In this document: piece after piece, positions 43,285-52,437 of the stretch
How the letters are laid out: every line of letters starts with the position of its first letter
How positions within the stretch are numbered: the stretch's first letter is position 1
NCBI GenBank assembly: GCA_025060505.1
Contig: JANXBU010000001.1
Location: 1 to 64,000, forward strand
Source: Candidatus Calescibacterium sp.
GTDB taxonomy: Bacteria > Calescibacteriota > Calescibacteriia > Calescibacteriales > Calescibacteriaceae
DNA length: 64,000 nt
Reading direction: 5' to 3'
Notes under the pieces: generated by a model
Databases searched by the model: none
What the model was told of the DNA's origin: nothing
What the model saw: only the letters and a program-made list of their open reading frames with translations
Translations under genes and position numbers: made by a program

Positions 43285-44958
43285 ATGATTGCAAAGTCAA
43301 GAATAATAATTTTTCTTGTACTTGGCTTTACTCTTTCTTACTGCGGAACCGATCCAGAGAAATTGAAAGAGGAGGAGAAGAAATTAGAACTCTCTCCGGT
43401 TCAGAAGGTTGAGATTGCAAAAAGGTATTTGGAAATAGGTCTGGTATCAGATGCAAAAAATCTATTCGTTGATGCTCTTCCATTACTGGCAAAAGATGAT
43501 TGTAAAGATGAAGACTGGGGAAAAAGCTGTCTTTATTGCGATGCATTATACGGAAAATTTCTTGCAGATTTTTACGGAGTTTTGGGAACACTTGGTCAAC
43601 TCCTTGAGCAATTGCAGGAGGAAGAACAAGAGGGAGCTCCCGTGTCTCCAAGAGAAAAACAAAAGTCGGAAAATTTGCTCTCGGATGCTACCGAAACCAT
43701 TTTAAAAACAATTATTCAAAAGCTTGATTCACAGAGACAAGATCTTTCAAAAATAATTCAGGAAAATTGCCAGTTCCAGAGTTCTGCTAAAACCTCTTTG
43801 AAGATTCTTTCTCTTGAAATTTTTATACCAGCTAAAGCTGAGGAAGATAAAGAATTTATTTATTCTCCGCTATTTGCTCAGATGAATTACGCTGTTTTAT
43901 CTCTTATTGTTGGAGTTGTTGATATTCTTTACTCACAAAACTTTTCAATTTCCGCTAAGGAAACTTTTGACTTTCTGAAAAAACTTTTGAAACTTTCCGA
44001 AGAAGGTAAGCCAACGCTAGAAATCCTGAATTATGTAGGGGATTTTTTTGTGAAAAATCCAGAGCTTTTAACTCAGAATAACCAAAGAGTTCAGATGTGG
44101 TCAAAATCTGCAAAGGATCTCTCGGATTCTCTTTCTAATATATCTCAGGTTCTTACAAAGATTGAAAACGGATGCAAAAACAATGAGACAAACGAGGCTA
44201 CTTTCACTATGTTGAATAGTATTGTTGGTTCGGTTGTCTCTTCTGCTTTACCAGCAGCCTCTGGCAGTTTGGGAGATCTATGCGGTTTGTTGAGTTTGAT
44301 TAGAAGTATTTCCGGCAATCCAAATATTGTTCAGGAAATCTCGGGTACTCTTTCAAGATGGGCACGTGGGTTTTCGGGAGAGTTGGGATGTCAGTTTGAG
44401 GAAATTGATCAGGGTGGTGTCATTGTCAAAAGGATAAAAAGATTGCCAGCTGATGATGGATGCATTAGATTCCCAGATGATATAACTCGACCAATTGGCG
44501 GGGTCGTAGGAAGTGCTATATCTAACCTTATTCCAGTCTATTTTGTTGTGAGACCTGCTGACTTATTCTCTGTACCGAATGAACAGAGCCCGAAAAATCT
44601 AAGAGCGATTTTACCATTGGTTAAAAGGGAAGGAGATATATTTATTTTTGCTATTCAGAATGAGCCAAGAGCAAATCCATTTGAAGGACTTGAACTCTAC
44701 ACAATAGAGAGAGGAGCACCAGAAAAAATTCAAGAGAACGTTTCTTTCCCGAAATCTTGTATAGCTTCTGGGAAGATTTTTATACCTTTTGCTGATCCAA
44801 CTTTGTTTAATTCTATATATTTTTATGCAGAGTGTTCCGCAGATCAAACTCTTAATCTCGGTAGTAAGGATTATTTCCAGCTTCCAAAAGATCGCAGAGC
44901 AGGAATTTACGCTATAAATAAATTAACATCGCCTTTGCTATCAAGTTTGATTGACTAA
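43285..44958 (+). CDS. Predicted lipoprotein of unknown function
   Basis: I do not recognise a domain. The 557-residue protein starts with a lipoprotein signal: MIAKSRIIIFLVLGFTLSYC, with a lipobox-like LSYC at residues 17-20, so it should be anchored by a lipid on C20, probably in the outer membrane. Residues about 35-60 (SPVQKVEIAKRYLEIGLVSDAKNLFVDAL) resemble a single TPR-like helical hairpin. A cysteine-containing segment (CKDEDWGKSCLYCDALYGKF) and a predicted coiled coil with a glutamate/glutamine-rich stretch follow. The middle part is helical, and the last 150 residues look beta-rich (FVVRPADLF, IFIFAIQNEPRANPFEG). It is followed 17 bases later by ispE, probably on the same transcript, with no evident functional tie. 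Confidence 0.65.
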   Translation: MIAKSRIIIFLVLGFTLSYCGTDPEKLKEEEKKLELSPVQKVEIAKRYLEIGLVSDAKNLFVDALPLLAKDDCKDEDWGKSCLYCDALYGKFLADFYGVLGTLGQLLEQLQEEEQEGAPVSPREKQKSENLLSDATETILKTIIQKLDSQRQDLSKIIQENCQFQSSAKTSLKILSLEIFIPAKAEEDKEFIYSPLFAQMNYAVLSLIVGVVDILYSQNFSISAKETFDFLKKLLKLSEEGKPTLEILNYVGDFFVKNPELLTQNNQRVQMWSKSAKDLSDSLSNISQVLTKIENGCKNNETNEATFTMLNSIVGSVVSSALPAASGSLGDLCGLLSLIRSISGNPNIVQEISGTLSRWARGFSGELGCQFEEIDQGGVIVKRIKRLPADDGCIRFPDDITRPIGGVVGSAISNLIPVYFVVRPADLFSVPNEQSPKNLRAILPLVKREGDIFIFAIQNEPRANPFEGLELYTIERGAPEKIQENVSFPKSCIASGKIFIPFADPTLFNSIYFYAECSADQTLNLGSKDYFQLPKDRRAGIYAINKLTSPLLSSLID

Positions 44959-44975
44959 TACACATATCTTTTCGG

Positions 44976-45827
44976 ATGATTTTTTTAAGAAGTCCTGCGA
45001 AGATAAATCTTTGTCTTTTTGTTCTCGGGAAGAGACCAGACGGCTATCATGATATATTTTCCATTGTCCAAACTGTAGATCTGTGCGACATTATAGAGAT
45101 ATACGAATCAAATAGAAATCAAGTTGAGTTTCACAGTGCTTGGGATATTCCTCAAGATAATACAGTTTTGAAAACTATTCAGTATGTTTCTGATGTCACT
45201 CATAAGTTTTATAGAGTAAAGGTTATAAAAAATATACCGCCCGGAGCAGGTTTAGGTGGAGCTTCATCAAACGCGGGTGTAATCATAAGGGAGCTTCTTG
45301 GAAATACAGATCGGAATGCTATTTTGATTGCCGAAAAAATCGGATCAGATGTACCGTTGTTCTTGAGGCAAACTCCATCTGTTATCTCTGGAAGGGGAGA
45401 AAATGTTCAAGAAATAAAAATAGAGAAGATCGATTCTGTATTTTTCGTTATTGTGTTTCCACAAATAACATCTGTAACACGAGATGTGTATGCTGAATTT
45501 GATCGGATTTATATTGAGAATAAAGATTTGCAGAATAGAAGCTTGGAAAAGATTGAACATTTGCAAAAACTTATACTGAAAGAAGGTTATATAAGATGGG
45601 ATGATTTTATTGAGTTTCTCGGATCAAATGATCTTGAAGTCCCATTTCTTAAACTATATCCAAAAGGTTTGGAGATAAAAGAGTATCTTTTGAAGTTCGG
45701 AAATTTTTATCTCACGGGCTCGGGTTCATCTTTTTTTGCTCTGTTTTTTGATCAGGATGAAGCTTTGAAGATCTATAATAAATTAAAAGAAAGATTTCAT
45801 TTCTCTTGGCTTGTCCGGAAATTCTGA
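44976..45827 (+). CDS. ispE: 4-diphosphocytidyl-2-C-methyl-D-erythritol kinase
   Basis: IspE phosphorylates CDP-methylerythritol, the fourth step of the MEP isoprenoid pathway. It belongs to the GHMP kinases: SPAKINLCLFVLGKRPDGYHDIFS at the N-terminus (quoted motif core AKINLCL and RPDGYH), the phosphate-binding loop NIPPGAGLGGASSNAG, GSDVPLFL with the catalytic aspartate, and a C-terminal LTGSGSSFFALF. The length of 283 residues is normal. It starts 17 bases after the lipoprotein gene, without a clear ribosome binding site. It is the only isoprenoid gene in the window and indicates that this organism uses the MEP rather than the mevalonate route. Confidence 0.95.
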   Translation: MIFLRSPAKINLCLFVLGKRPDGYHDIFSIVQTVDLCDIIEIYESNRNQVEFHSAWDIPQDNTVLKTIQYVSDVTHKFYRVKVIKNIPPGAGLGGASSNAGVIIRELLGNTDRNAILIAEKIGSDVPLFLRQTPSVISGRGENVQEIKIEKIDSVFFVIVFPQITSVTRDVYAEFDRIYIENKDLQNRSLEKIEHLQKLILKEGYIRWDDFIEFLGSNDLEVPFLKLYPKGLEIKEYLLKFGNFYLTGSGSSFFALFFDQDEALKIYNKLKERFHFSWLVRKF

Positions 45828-45896
45828 ACAAAATTTTGCTCATTACCGAACCAATCAAAAATCTGGATTTTTTAAAAATGTTTTCTCAAAAGATAC

Positions 45897-45902
45897 TATA
45901 AC
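45897..45902 (+). promoter_or_regulatory. Putative -10 box of carA, leaderless spacing
   Basis: TATAAC lies nine bases before the carA ATG at 45912 (an overlapping TACTAT is three bases further upstream). No Shine-Dalgarno sequence is visible, and there is no room for an attenuator or the PyrR-type leader found ahead of pyrimidine genes in Firmicutes. Confidence 0.4.
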
Positions 45903-45911
45903 ATAAAGCTG

Positions 45912-47057
45912 ATGAAAAAAGGTGTAATCTATCTTGAAGATGGAACATATCTTTTTGGCAGATCTTTTGGAGCAGATGGAATAAAGGTAGGAGAAATAAT
46001 ATTCAATACAGGTATGACAGGGTACCAAGAGATACTCACTGATCCATCTTACAAGGAGCAGATTGTAGTTATGACTTATCCACACATCGGGAACTATGGT
46101 GTAAATCTAGAAGATGATGAGTCGGTGAAAGTATGGCTTGAAGGCTTTGTTATAAAAGAACTTGAAGAAATTCCTTCCAATTGGAGATCAAAAATGACTC
46201 TTTCTGAATTTCTTGAGAAGAACGGAGTTGTAGGACTTGAGGGTGTTGATACGAGATTTCTCACGAGAAAAATAAGAGAGAAGGGAACTATGAAAGCTGT
46301 TTTGCTTTCTGACGAAAAGCAAGCAGACCTTCAAACTTTGAAAAAAATTTTGGCTGAATATCCTGGTCTTGAGGGAAGGGATATTGTAAAGTATGTTACA
46401 TGTAGGGAACCGTACCTTTGGTCGGAAGGTTTATGGAAACACAGTTCTGTTATTTATGAGTCAAGAAGGATCAAACCAGACAAAAAAATAATAGTTTACG
46501 ACTTTGGAGTTAAAAGAAATATTCTGAGGAATCTTGCTGAAATATTTGGAGAGGTTCAAGTTGTTCCTGCTTACACACCAGCAGAAGATGTTTTAGGTAA
46601 AAATCCGGACGGAGTTGTTCTTTCAAATGGGCCGGGAGACCCTGCACCTTTGCTATCTATACAGAACAATGTGAAGAAAATGATCGGCAAAGTTCCGGTA
46701 TTGGCTATATGTTTGGGACATCAGATCTTGGGTCTTTCTCTTGGAGCAAAAACATATAAACTCAAATTTGGACATCACGGTATAAATCATCCTGTAAAAA
46801 ACATACATAGGGCTTCTATTGAGATAACATCTCAAAATCACGGTTTTGCGGTTGATCCAAATACATTTCCAGAAGATATAAAGCAATATATAGTTTTGAC
46901 TCACAAATCTCTGAACGATGGAACTTTTGAGGGTTTCAAATCAGATAAACTTAATTTTATATGTGTTCAGTATCATCCTGAGGCTGGGCCAGGCCCTTCG
47001 GATTCTTCATACATATTTGACGAGTTTGCTAAAATGATTATGGAAAGAAAAATATAG
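45912..47057 (+). CDS. carA: Carbamoyl-phosphate synthase, small (glutaminase) subunit
   Basis: CarA hydrolyses glutamine and channels ammonia to CarB for carbamoyl phosphate, the precursor of pyrimidines and arginine. The 381-residue protein has the N-terminal CPSase domain (YLEDGTYLFGRSFGADG, FNTGMTGYQEILTDPSY) and the C-terminal class I glutaminase domain. The latter has VVLSNGPGDPAPL, AICLGHQILGLSLGAKTYKL with the nucleophilic cysteine, and QYHPEAGPGPSDS with the catalytic histidine and glutamate. The large subunit gene carB does not follow; pncB lies convergently 15 bases downstream, so the two subunits are encoded apart. Confidence 0.96.
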   Translation: MKKGVIYLEDGTYLFGRSFGADGIKVGEIIFNTGMTGYQEILTDPSYKEQIVVMTYPHIGNYGVNLEDDESVKVWLEGFVIKELEEIPSNWRSKMTLSEFLEKNGVVGLEGVDTRFLTRKIREKGTMKAVLLSDEKQADLQTLKKILAEYPGLEGRDIVKYVTCREPYLWSEGLWKHSSVIYESRRIKPDKKIIVYDFGVKRNILRNLAEIFGEVQVVPAYTPAEDVLGKNPDGVVLSNGPGDPAPLLSIQNNVKKMIGKVPVLAICLGHQILGLSLGAKTYKLKFGHHGINHPVKNIHRASIEITSQNHGFAVDPNTFPEDIKQYIVLTHKSLNDGTFEGFKSDKLNFICVQYHPEAGPGPSDSSYIFDEFAKMIMERKI

Positions 47058-47072
47058 TCTCAGATGTTTCAT

Positions 47073-48503
47073 CTATTGAACGGATTTTTTCTGTATATTT
47101 GAATTCTGTTTCTGGTCATGGAATTTTTTCTCAAAATCTTGTATTATTTTTCTTATCTTCGGGCTGATTTCAACATTATAGACTTCATCTTTTGTTGGCG
47201 GAGATAGATCTTTGAGTTTTTCCGGAAGTTTTTCAAAATCCCTCAGAAACATTTCTCTGCAAGATTGTATATATTTTGGTTTGTTATCTTTTATGATTTT
47301 ATATTCTTCGGATATTTTTCCATTGCTGAATACTTTTTTTAATAAGTTTTCGCTTGACCCTGAGTCGTATTCTGTTATATCAACATCTTCATCTTGTAGT
47401 GCAACAATATCTTTGAACATCTTTCCATTCTTGTATATTCTTATAACTTTTTTTCTTCCGGGTAAATTATGTTTGCCTTCCGAAAGTTTCATTTTAGGTT
47501 TTCCGTCATATTCTACTAGTTTGTATGCACAATCAAGGTAGGGCTGGTCTGCTGAGACTGTCAGTTCAGTTCCCACTCCAAATCCTCCAACTCCTTCTGT
47601 ATTTTTCAGGATCTCTTGAATTTTGTATTCATTTATTCCACCACTTATGAATATTGAAACATCATGCATATTGTTCTCATCAAGAATTTTTCTCATTTTC
47701 TTTACTTCATCTATAAGATCTCCGCTATCTATTCTCAAAGCTGTGATCTTGACTCCTTCTTTCCCAAGCTCTTTTATAACTTCGATTGCATTTTTTGTTC
47801 CGACTTCTATGTCGTATGTGTCGATGAGTAGTACTGTTTTCTTGTAGAGTTTTGCAAATCTTCTGAAAGCTTCTTTTTCATCATCGTGTATCATAACAAA
47901 TGAATGAGCCATAGTTCCGAAAACCGGGATTGAATATTTTTCTCCGACAGAAAGTAAAGATGTTCCGGAGAATCCGGTAATATAGCTGGACCGAGCAGCT
48001 ATTTCGGCAGATTGTGTGGAATGAGCTCTTCTGGCTCCAAAATCAACAAGTATCTTTCCATCTGATACACAAAAACACCTTGCAGCTTTTGTTGCTGAAA
48101 GTATTGGAAACTGAATTAGATTTATAACGAGTGTTTCTACTAATTGTGCTTCGGGAAGTGGAGCGGAAACTTCTACAACGGGTTCGTTAGGGAAAATTAT
48201 TCGTCCTTCATCTACGGAATAAATATCACCAGTAAATTTGAATCCACGAAGGTAATCTAAAAACTCTTTTTTGAAAAGACCAAGGCTTTTGAGGTATTCT
48301 ATATCTTCGTCTGAGAAAGATATATTCTCAATAGCTTCAATTAAATACTCCAGACCGCAGAAGACATAAAATCTTCTTGGAACATTTTCTCTGAATCTTA
48401 TGTGAAAATCAAAGACTGCATTTCTGTTTTCTCCTTCAAAAAAATAGCTCTGCATCATTGTGAGTTCATAAAGATCTATGAAGAGATTGATCCTGTTTCC
48501 CAT
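47073..48503 (-). CDS. pncB: Nicotinate phosphoribosyltransferase
   Basis: This enzyme makes nicotinate mononucleotide from nicotinate and PRPP in the Preiss-Handler NAD salvage route. The 476-residue protein has FIDLYELTMMQSYFFEG at the start, VSAPLPEAQLVETLVINLIQF, VDFGARRAHSTQSAEIAARS, the histidine-containing MAHSFVMIHDDEKEAF, LLIDTYDIEVGTKNAI, TALRIDSGDL, and FGVGTELTVSADQPYLDCAY. The family lysine- and glutamine-rich C-terminal tail is hydrophilic. Some homologues use quinolinate or nicotinamide, but the overall pattern is that of the bacterial PncB1-like group. Start at the ATG at 48503, with a TATAAT box eight bases upstream. It is convergent with carA and has the same orientation as the downstream citrate synthase gene. 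Confidence 0.93.
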   Translation of the reverse strand: MGNRINLFIDLYELTMMQSYFFEGENRNAVFDFHIRFRENVPRRFYVFCGLEYLIEAIENISFSDEDIEYLKSLGLFKKEFLDYLRGFKFTGDIYSVDEGRIIFPNEPVVEVSAPLPEAQLVETLVINLIQFPILSATKAARCFCVSDGKILVDFGARRAHSTQSAEIAARSSYITGFSGTSLLSVGEKYSIPVFGTMAHSFVMIHDDEKEAFRRFAKLYKKTVLLIDTYDIEVGTKNAIEVIKELGKEGVKITALRIDSGDLIDEVKKMRKILDENNMHDVSIFISGGINEYKIQEILKNTEGVGGFGVGTELTVSADQPYLDCAYKLVEYDGKPKMKLSEGKHNLPGRKKVIRIYKNGKMFKDIVALQDEDVDITEYDSGSSENLLKKVFSNGKISEEYKIIKDNKPKYIQSCREMFLRDFEKLPEKLKDLSPPTKDEVYNVEISPKIRKIIQDFEKKFHDQKQNSNIQKKSVQ

Positions 48504-48511
48504 TTTCTATA

Positions 48512-48517
48512 ATTATA
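48512..48517 (-). promoter_or_regulatory. TATAAT -10 box of pncB, leaderless spacing
   Basis: On the minus strand a perfect TATAAT lies eight bases before the ATG at 48503, with TTCAAC exactly seventeen bases upstream of it. No Shine-Dalgarno sequence separates it from the start codon. Confidence 0.55.
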
Positions 48518-48620
48518 TCATCTGTGTGTTTTTTGTTGAAAAGTTCTGATGTTTGCTACTGTTTATGAATTTTATGTTTCCGAATATGTGTTTCAGATAC
48601 TTGTATAATATCTGGTTGGT

Positions 48621-49787
48621 TTATCTTCTCATTTCAATGGGTATATATTTTCTTTCTTTTTCTCCAGAGTAAATTATTCTTGGTCTATATATTCTGTTAT
48701 CTTTGAGTTGTTCAAGAATATGTGAAACCCAACCAATAATTCTTCCTGTGGCAAATATAGGTGTGAACATAGGTATATCGATTCCGAGATAATACATAAC
48801 TATTCCTGAGTAGAAATCAACGTTAGGATATATTCTCTTTTCTTTTAGTTTTTCTATCATTATTTTTTCTATTTTGTTTCCGATTTCAATCCATCTTCCA
48901 ACTCTTTCGTCTTTTTTGGCTATTTGTTCTGCTAGTCTTTTGAAAATTGCTGCTCTTGGATCATAGTTTTTATAAACTCTGTGTCCAAATCCGGGAATTT
49001 TTTCCTTGTTTTTCAGCTTTTTTTCAACAAACTTTTCTATTTCTGTTTCCGTTCCTATTTCTTCTATAAGCATTCTCATGACTTGCTCATTTGCTCCGCC
49101 ATGTAACGATCCTTTTAAGCTTCCTATTGCAGCGGAGACAGCTGAGTATATATCTGTGAGGGATGATATAACTACTCTTGCAGAAAATGTTGAAGCATTT
49201 ATTTCGTGTTCTGCGTGTATTACAAGGACAATATCAAATATTCTTTCTTCTTCTTGTGAAGGTATTTTTCCGCTATGCATCCAAAGCCAGTTTGCAGCAC
49301 AAGATAGGTCTGGTTTCGGTCTTATTGGCTTCTCTCCTCTCAACGCTCTTCCTATTGCAGCTGTTATTGTGTGAATTCGTGAGATAAGCTTCAGGGCTTT
49401 ACGATAATTTGCTTCTTCAGTATTTATCTCCGTCTCCTCATCATACACAGGAAGTGTGTCAACTGCTAATCTCAAAACTGTCATAGGGTGGACAGGATAT
49501 TTTGCTGTTCTTTCTATTATCTCGTATGTCAGGTCTGGAACTTCTCTGTAACTGTAAAGTTCAGACTTAAAATTTTCAAGTTCATCTTTCAGAGGAAGTC
49601 TATCATGCAAAAGTAGAAAGCATACTTCTTCATAATTTGATTTCTCTGCTAACTCCTCGATTGATATTCCCGAGTATGCTAAATATCCTCTTTCTCCGTC
49701 TATGTAGCTTTTCTTTGATTCTCCAATTATTATCCCTTCGAGTCCTTTTGAATATTTACCATCTTGTTTGTTATCGTGGGAGTCCAT
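48621..49787 (-). CDS. gltA: Citrate synthase (or 2-methylcitrate synthase)
   Basis: The enzyme condenses oxaloacetate with acetyl-CoA at the entry of the TCA cycle. The ATG at 49787 gives 388 residues starting MDSHDNKQDGKYSKGLEGI; an ATG at 49841 would add 18 residues of unlikely origin. Landmarks are ERGYLAYSGISIEELAEKSN, SLKGSLHGGANEQVM with the first catalytic histidine, KIPGFGHRVYKNYDPRA with the second, and NVDFYSGIVMYYLGI with the catalytic aspartate. The length and motifs fit the short dimeric type of Gram-positive bacteria and archaea, which is not easily told from 2-methylcitrate synthase. No prpB/prpD genes are adjacent, which favours citrate synthase. Confidence 0.93.
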   Translation of the reverse strand: MDSHDNKQDGKYSKGLEGIIIGESKKSYIDGERGYLAYSGISIEELAEKSNYEEVCFLLLHDRLPLKDELENFKSELYSYREVPDLTYEIIERTAKYPVHPMTVLRLAVDTLPVYDEETEINTEEANYRKALKLISRIHTITAAIGRALRGEKPIRPKPDLSCAANWLWMHSGKIPSQEEERIFDIVLVIHAEHEINASTFSARVVISSLTDIYSAVSAAIGSLKGSLHGGANEQVMRMLIEEIGTETEIEKFVEKKLKNKEKIPGFGHRVYKNYDPRAAIFKRLAEQIAKKDERVGRWIEIGNKIEKIMIEKLKEKRIYPNVDFYSGIVMYYLGIDIPMFTPIFATGRIIGWVSHILEQLKDNRIYRPRIIYSGEKERKYIPIEMRR

Positions 49788-49912
49788 AATAATACTTTTT
49801 AGATGTTGTGAAGATTTTTGTTTTTCTCTGAAATTTATCAAACATAGCTTTGCATTTATTCAAATATCTCTTTCATTAAGATTTAGCCTTCGTGAGACTT
49901 AAACTATATCAT

Positions 49913-51559
49913 ATGAAGATATTTCATAAGGTTTTTTTAGGTATGATCTTTTCGGCAGTGTTGCCTCTTTCTATATCTGGTTGGTGGACGATCAAGCTTG
50001 TTAGAAATGAAAATACGCAGAGAATAAATCTTCTCCTTTCTTCCTCTGCCCAAAATCTATCGGATGCTATATATAGGTATGTTATTGCAAATGTTAATTC
50101 GGTTAAAGCAAGCATCAAAGATGTTTCTCCAGATAATGAGGATGTGCTCAGGAACATTCTTGATTCTTTTGACAATATTAATTTTATAAGCGTTAATGGG
50201 ATATCTGTTGGTACAACACCTCGTTCTATAAACGAGTATGGAGATGGGATATTTCTTGAGAAAGATTCTATATTGTTTTCTTCCGATAAACTAAGGATTT
50301 CTCTTTCTATTGAACCAATACTCAAAATTATATACTCTTTCTCAATTGGGAAAACAGGAACAGCTCATCTTGATAGAGTAAAAGCAGATGAACCGATTTC
50401 TAAGATTTTGGAATTTGAGAAGGATGGAAGGAGATATATTTCTTCTTACAACAGGATTCGGGATTCAGATTTTGCGGTTTTTGTTTCAATTGAAAAGAAT
50501 GAAGTTGATAAAATTTGGCAAAATATACTTTACCAGATTATTTTTTGGATAGCTGTTGGTGTTGTTTTGGCATTTGTTTCTGCGTTTTTTATTTCAAGTG
50601 GTATAGTAACTCCTCTGAAAAAAATTTCAGAAGTTGCAATTGATTATGCGAAGCTCAATTTTTCGAAAAAGTTGTTTTACGAAGGAAAAGATGAGATTAA
50701 AGATGTGACAAGAGCTTTTTCCGTTATGTCTGATGAGATACAAAAGGCTTGGGAGGAAATAAAGATGTGGAATCAGGAGCTTGAAAGGAGAGTAGAGGAA
50801 AGAACCTTACAGTTGAAAAAGACACACGATAATTTGCTTGTAGCGGAGAAAATAGCTGCTGTTGGAACTCTTGGAGCAGGAGTTGCACATGAAATAAATA
50901 ATCCTCTTGCAGCTTCTCTTGGTTTTGTTCAAATACTCAAAAGGAAAATACAAGACGAGCAACTCAAAAAATACTTTGAAAGTATATTTAATAATCTCAA
51001 CAGAGTCAGAGTAATAGTCGAAAAACTACGAAATTTCTCAGAAATTCAAATGAAGGCGAACTATAAGCAGATAAATATAAACGAGATTATACGAAAAGTT
51101 GTGGAAGATATGCAAGATTTTATTCAAGAAAAAGGAAAAGATATAAAACTTAACTTGCAGCAAGTTCCAGATATATATTCTGACGATGAACATTTTGGAT
51201 CTGCTATATACGAACTATTGAGAAATGCCGTTTTCGCATCAGATAAAACGATCGAGATCAGAAGTTATAAAAGTGAAAATAATGTTGTTGTTGAGATAGA
51301 AGATGATGGCAAGGAAGGTATACCACAAGAAATTATCAATAGAATTTTTGAGCCATTTTTCACTTTGAAAAAATGGGATGGAATTGGTCTTGGACTTACA
51401 ATAGCCAGAACAATAGTTCAAAACATAAGAGGAAATATTGAAGTTGTATCTTCCCCGGGAAAAACTGTCTTTAAGGTATTGATTGATATTGATAAAAACA
51501 GAGAATTGGGAGAATTTCTCAGAGAAGAAGTTAGCAAAATTAGAACACATCTGGTCTGA
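49913..51559 (+). CDS. Membrane sensor histidine kinase (periplasmic sensor, HAMP, HisKA, HATPase)
   Basis: From the ATG at 49913 the protein has 548 residues. It has a membrane helix at the N-terminus (VFLGMIFSAVLPLSISGWW), a periplasmic sensor of about 190 residues, and a second helix (IIFWIAVGVVLAFVSAFFIS). A HAMP domain (GIVTPLKKISEVAIDYAKLN) and a coiled coil (EELERRVEERTLQLKK-like) follow. The HisKA phosphoacceptor motif is GAGVAHEINNPLAASLGFVQ, and the ATP-binding domain has YELLRNAVFAS (N box), EDDGKEGI (G1), FEPFFTLK (F box) and GIGLGLTIARTIV (G2). All catalytic parts are intact. The signal is unknown. It is the first gene of a tight plus-strand run; the next gene starts two bases after its stop. 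No receiver follows directly; the candidate partner is the stand-alone receiver at 56.9 kb. Confidence 0.92.
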   Translation: MKIFHKVFLGMIFSAVLPLSISGWWTIKLVRNENTQRINLLLSSSAQNLSDAIYRYVIANVNSVKASIKDVSPDNEDVLRNILDSFDNINFISVNGISVGTTPRSINEYGDGIFLEKDSILFSSDKLRISLSIEPILKIIYSFSIGKTGTAHLDRVKADEPISKILEFEKDGRRYISSYNRIRDSDFAVFVSIEKNEVDKIWQNILYQIIFWIAVGVVLAFVSAFFISSGIVTPLKKISEVAIDYAKLNFSKKLFYEGKDEIKDVTRAFSVMSDEIQKAWEEIKMWNQELERRVEERTLQLKKTHDNLLVAEKIAAVGTLGAGVAHEINNPLAASLGFVQILKRKIQDEQLKKYFESIFNNLNRVRVIVEKLRNFSEIQMKANYKQININEIIRKVVEDMQDFIQEKGKDIKLNLQQVPDIYSDDEHFGSAIYELLRNAVFASDKTIEIRSYKSENNVVVEIEDDGKEGIPQEIINRIFEPFFTLKKWDGIGLGLTIARTIVQNIRGNIEVVSSPGKTVFKVLIDIDKNRELGEFLREEVSKIRTHLV

Positions 51560-51561
51560 GT

Positions 51562-52437
51562 ATGATTGTTGAAGTTAAAGTTGATAGAAAAAGGTATGTA
51601 TTTTTGTTGTTAGTTATTATTGTAACTGTTGCTTTATCTGGGAGAATGTATAGCTACCTTTTCCCAGTGCAACCAAATATAGTTTCTGTTTTCGGTGAAG
51701 TTGAAATATTTGTAAATGGAGTTTGGATACCTCTGAAAGCTGGTATGGATATATCTAATGCAACCTTGAGAATAAAGGGAGAAGGAGAGATAAGGCTTGC
51801 TGACAGAGTAATAAGAGCTCAAGGCGGAGAAGTGGAGTTTATTTTCTCAGAAAAGGGTAATTTAGAAGTTCAGAAAGGAACTGTTTTGTTAGGTTCTATT
51901 TCTGAAAATAAAGAGTCGTTTCAGAGATTCAGTCCAGTTGAGCAGATCAACACAGCAGTAACGGAAAAATCAGAACAGATGAAAGAAAAAACAGAAAGAG
52001 ATATAAATGATGAAAAAATGAGCGAAACAGTAAGAAAGCCAGAGGAGCTAAAACCGGAAGAGCTATCCTCTTTACCCAAGAATATTACAGAAGTGAATAT
52101 GGCGGATATAAAAGGTGAAAAATTATATAGAATTACAAATTTTTTTATACAAGGAGCAATTGATGAAAGGGAGATTAAACTCCTAAATAAAAGGACAGCA
52201 CTTGTTGAAGTCTATACCGAGAATATAAAAAAGATAAAAATCAACGGGATAGAATATTTTTCAGACAGAGGAAAATTTGAAATAAATTTTAAATTCAAGG
52301 AAGGAGAGAACAAAATAGACATAGTAGGACTTGATGATTCCGGAAATATAGTGGATAGAAAATCTGCTGTTGTGCTTGTTGATACAAAACCACCGACTGT
52401 TAAGATACAAAAAAGTTTAAAATTTGATTCAGAATGA
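51562..52437 (+). CDS. FecR-like membrane-anchored protein with Ig-like domain
   Basis: The 291-residue protein has one N-terminal membrane helix (YVFLLLVIIVTVALSGRMYSYL) with the rest outside the cytoplasmic membrane. Residues about 40-115 look like a FecR-type domain: VSVFGEVEIFVNGVWIPLKAG, then a short beta repeat ending VEFIFSEKGNLEVQKGTVLL. A charged low-complexity stretch (about 120-180) follows. The C-terminal part, EVYTENIKKIKINGIEYFS to ENKIDIVGLDDSGNIVDRKS and DTKPPTVKI, resembles the Ig-like linker domain that precedes other surface domains. FecR domains in large genomes are linked to surface sensing and peptidoglycan or polysaccharide binding. It is translationally coupled to the next gene by an ATGA overlap, so the two products probably act together. 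Confidence 0.7.
   Translation: MIVEVKVDRKRYVFLLLVIIVTVALSGRMYSYLFPVQPNIVSVFGEVEIFVNGVWIPLKAGMDISNATLRIKGEGEIRLADRVIRAQGGEVEFIFSEKGNLEVQKGTVLLGSISENKESFQRFSPVEQINTAVTEKSEQMKEKTERDINDEKMSETVRKPEELKPEELSSLPKNITEVNMADIKGEKLYRITNFFIQGAIDEREIKLLNKRTALVEVYTENIKKIKINGIEYFSDRGKFEINFKFKEGENKIDIVGLDDSGNIVDRKSAVVLVDTKPPTVKIQKSLKFDSE

Noticed and set aside
49780-49795. TATTAT directly before the citrate synthase ATG as a leaderless promoter
   Set aside because: The box ends one base before the start codon, which is too close for transcription to include the start codon.
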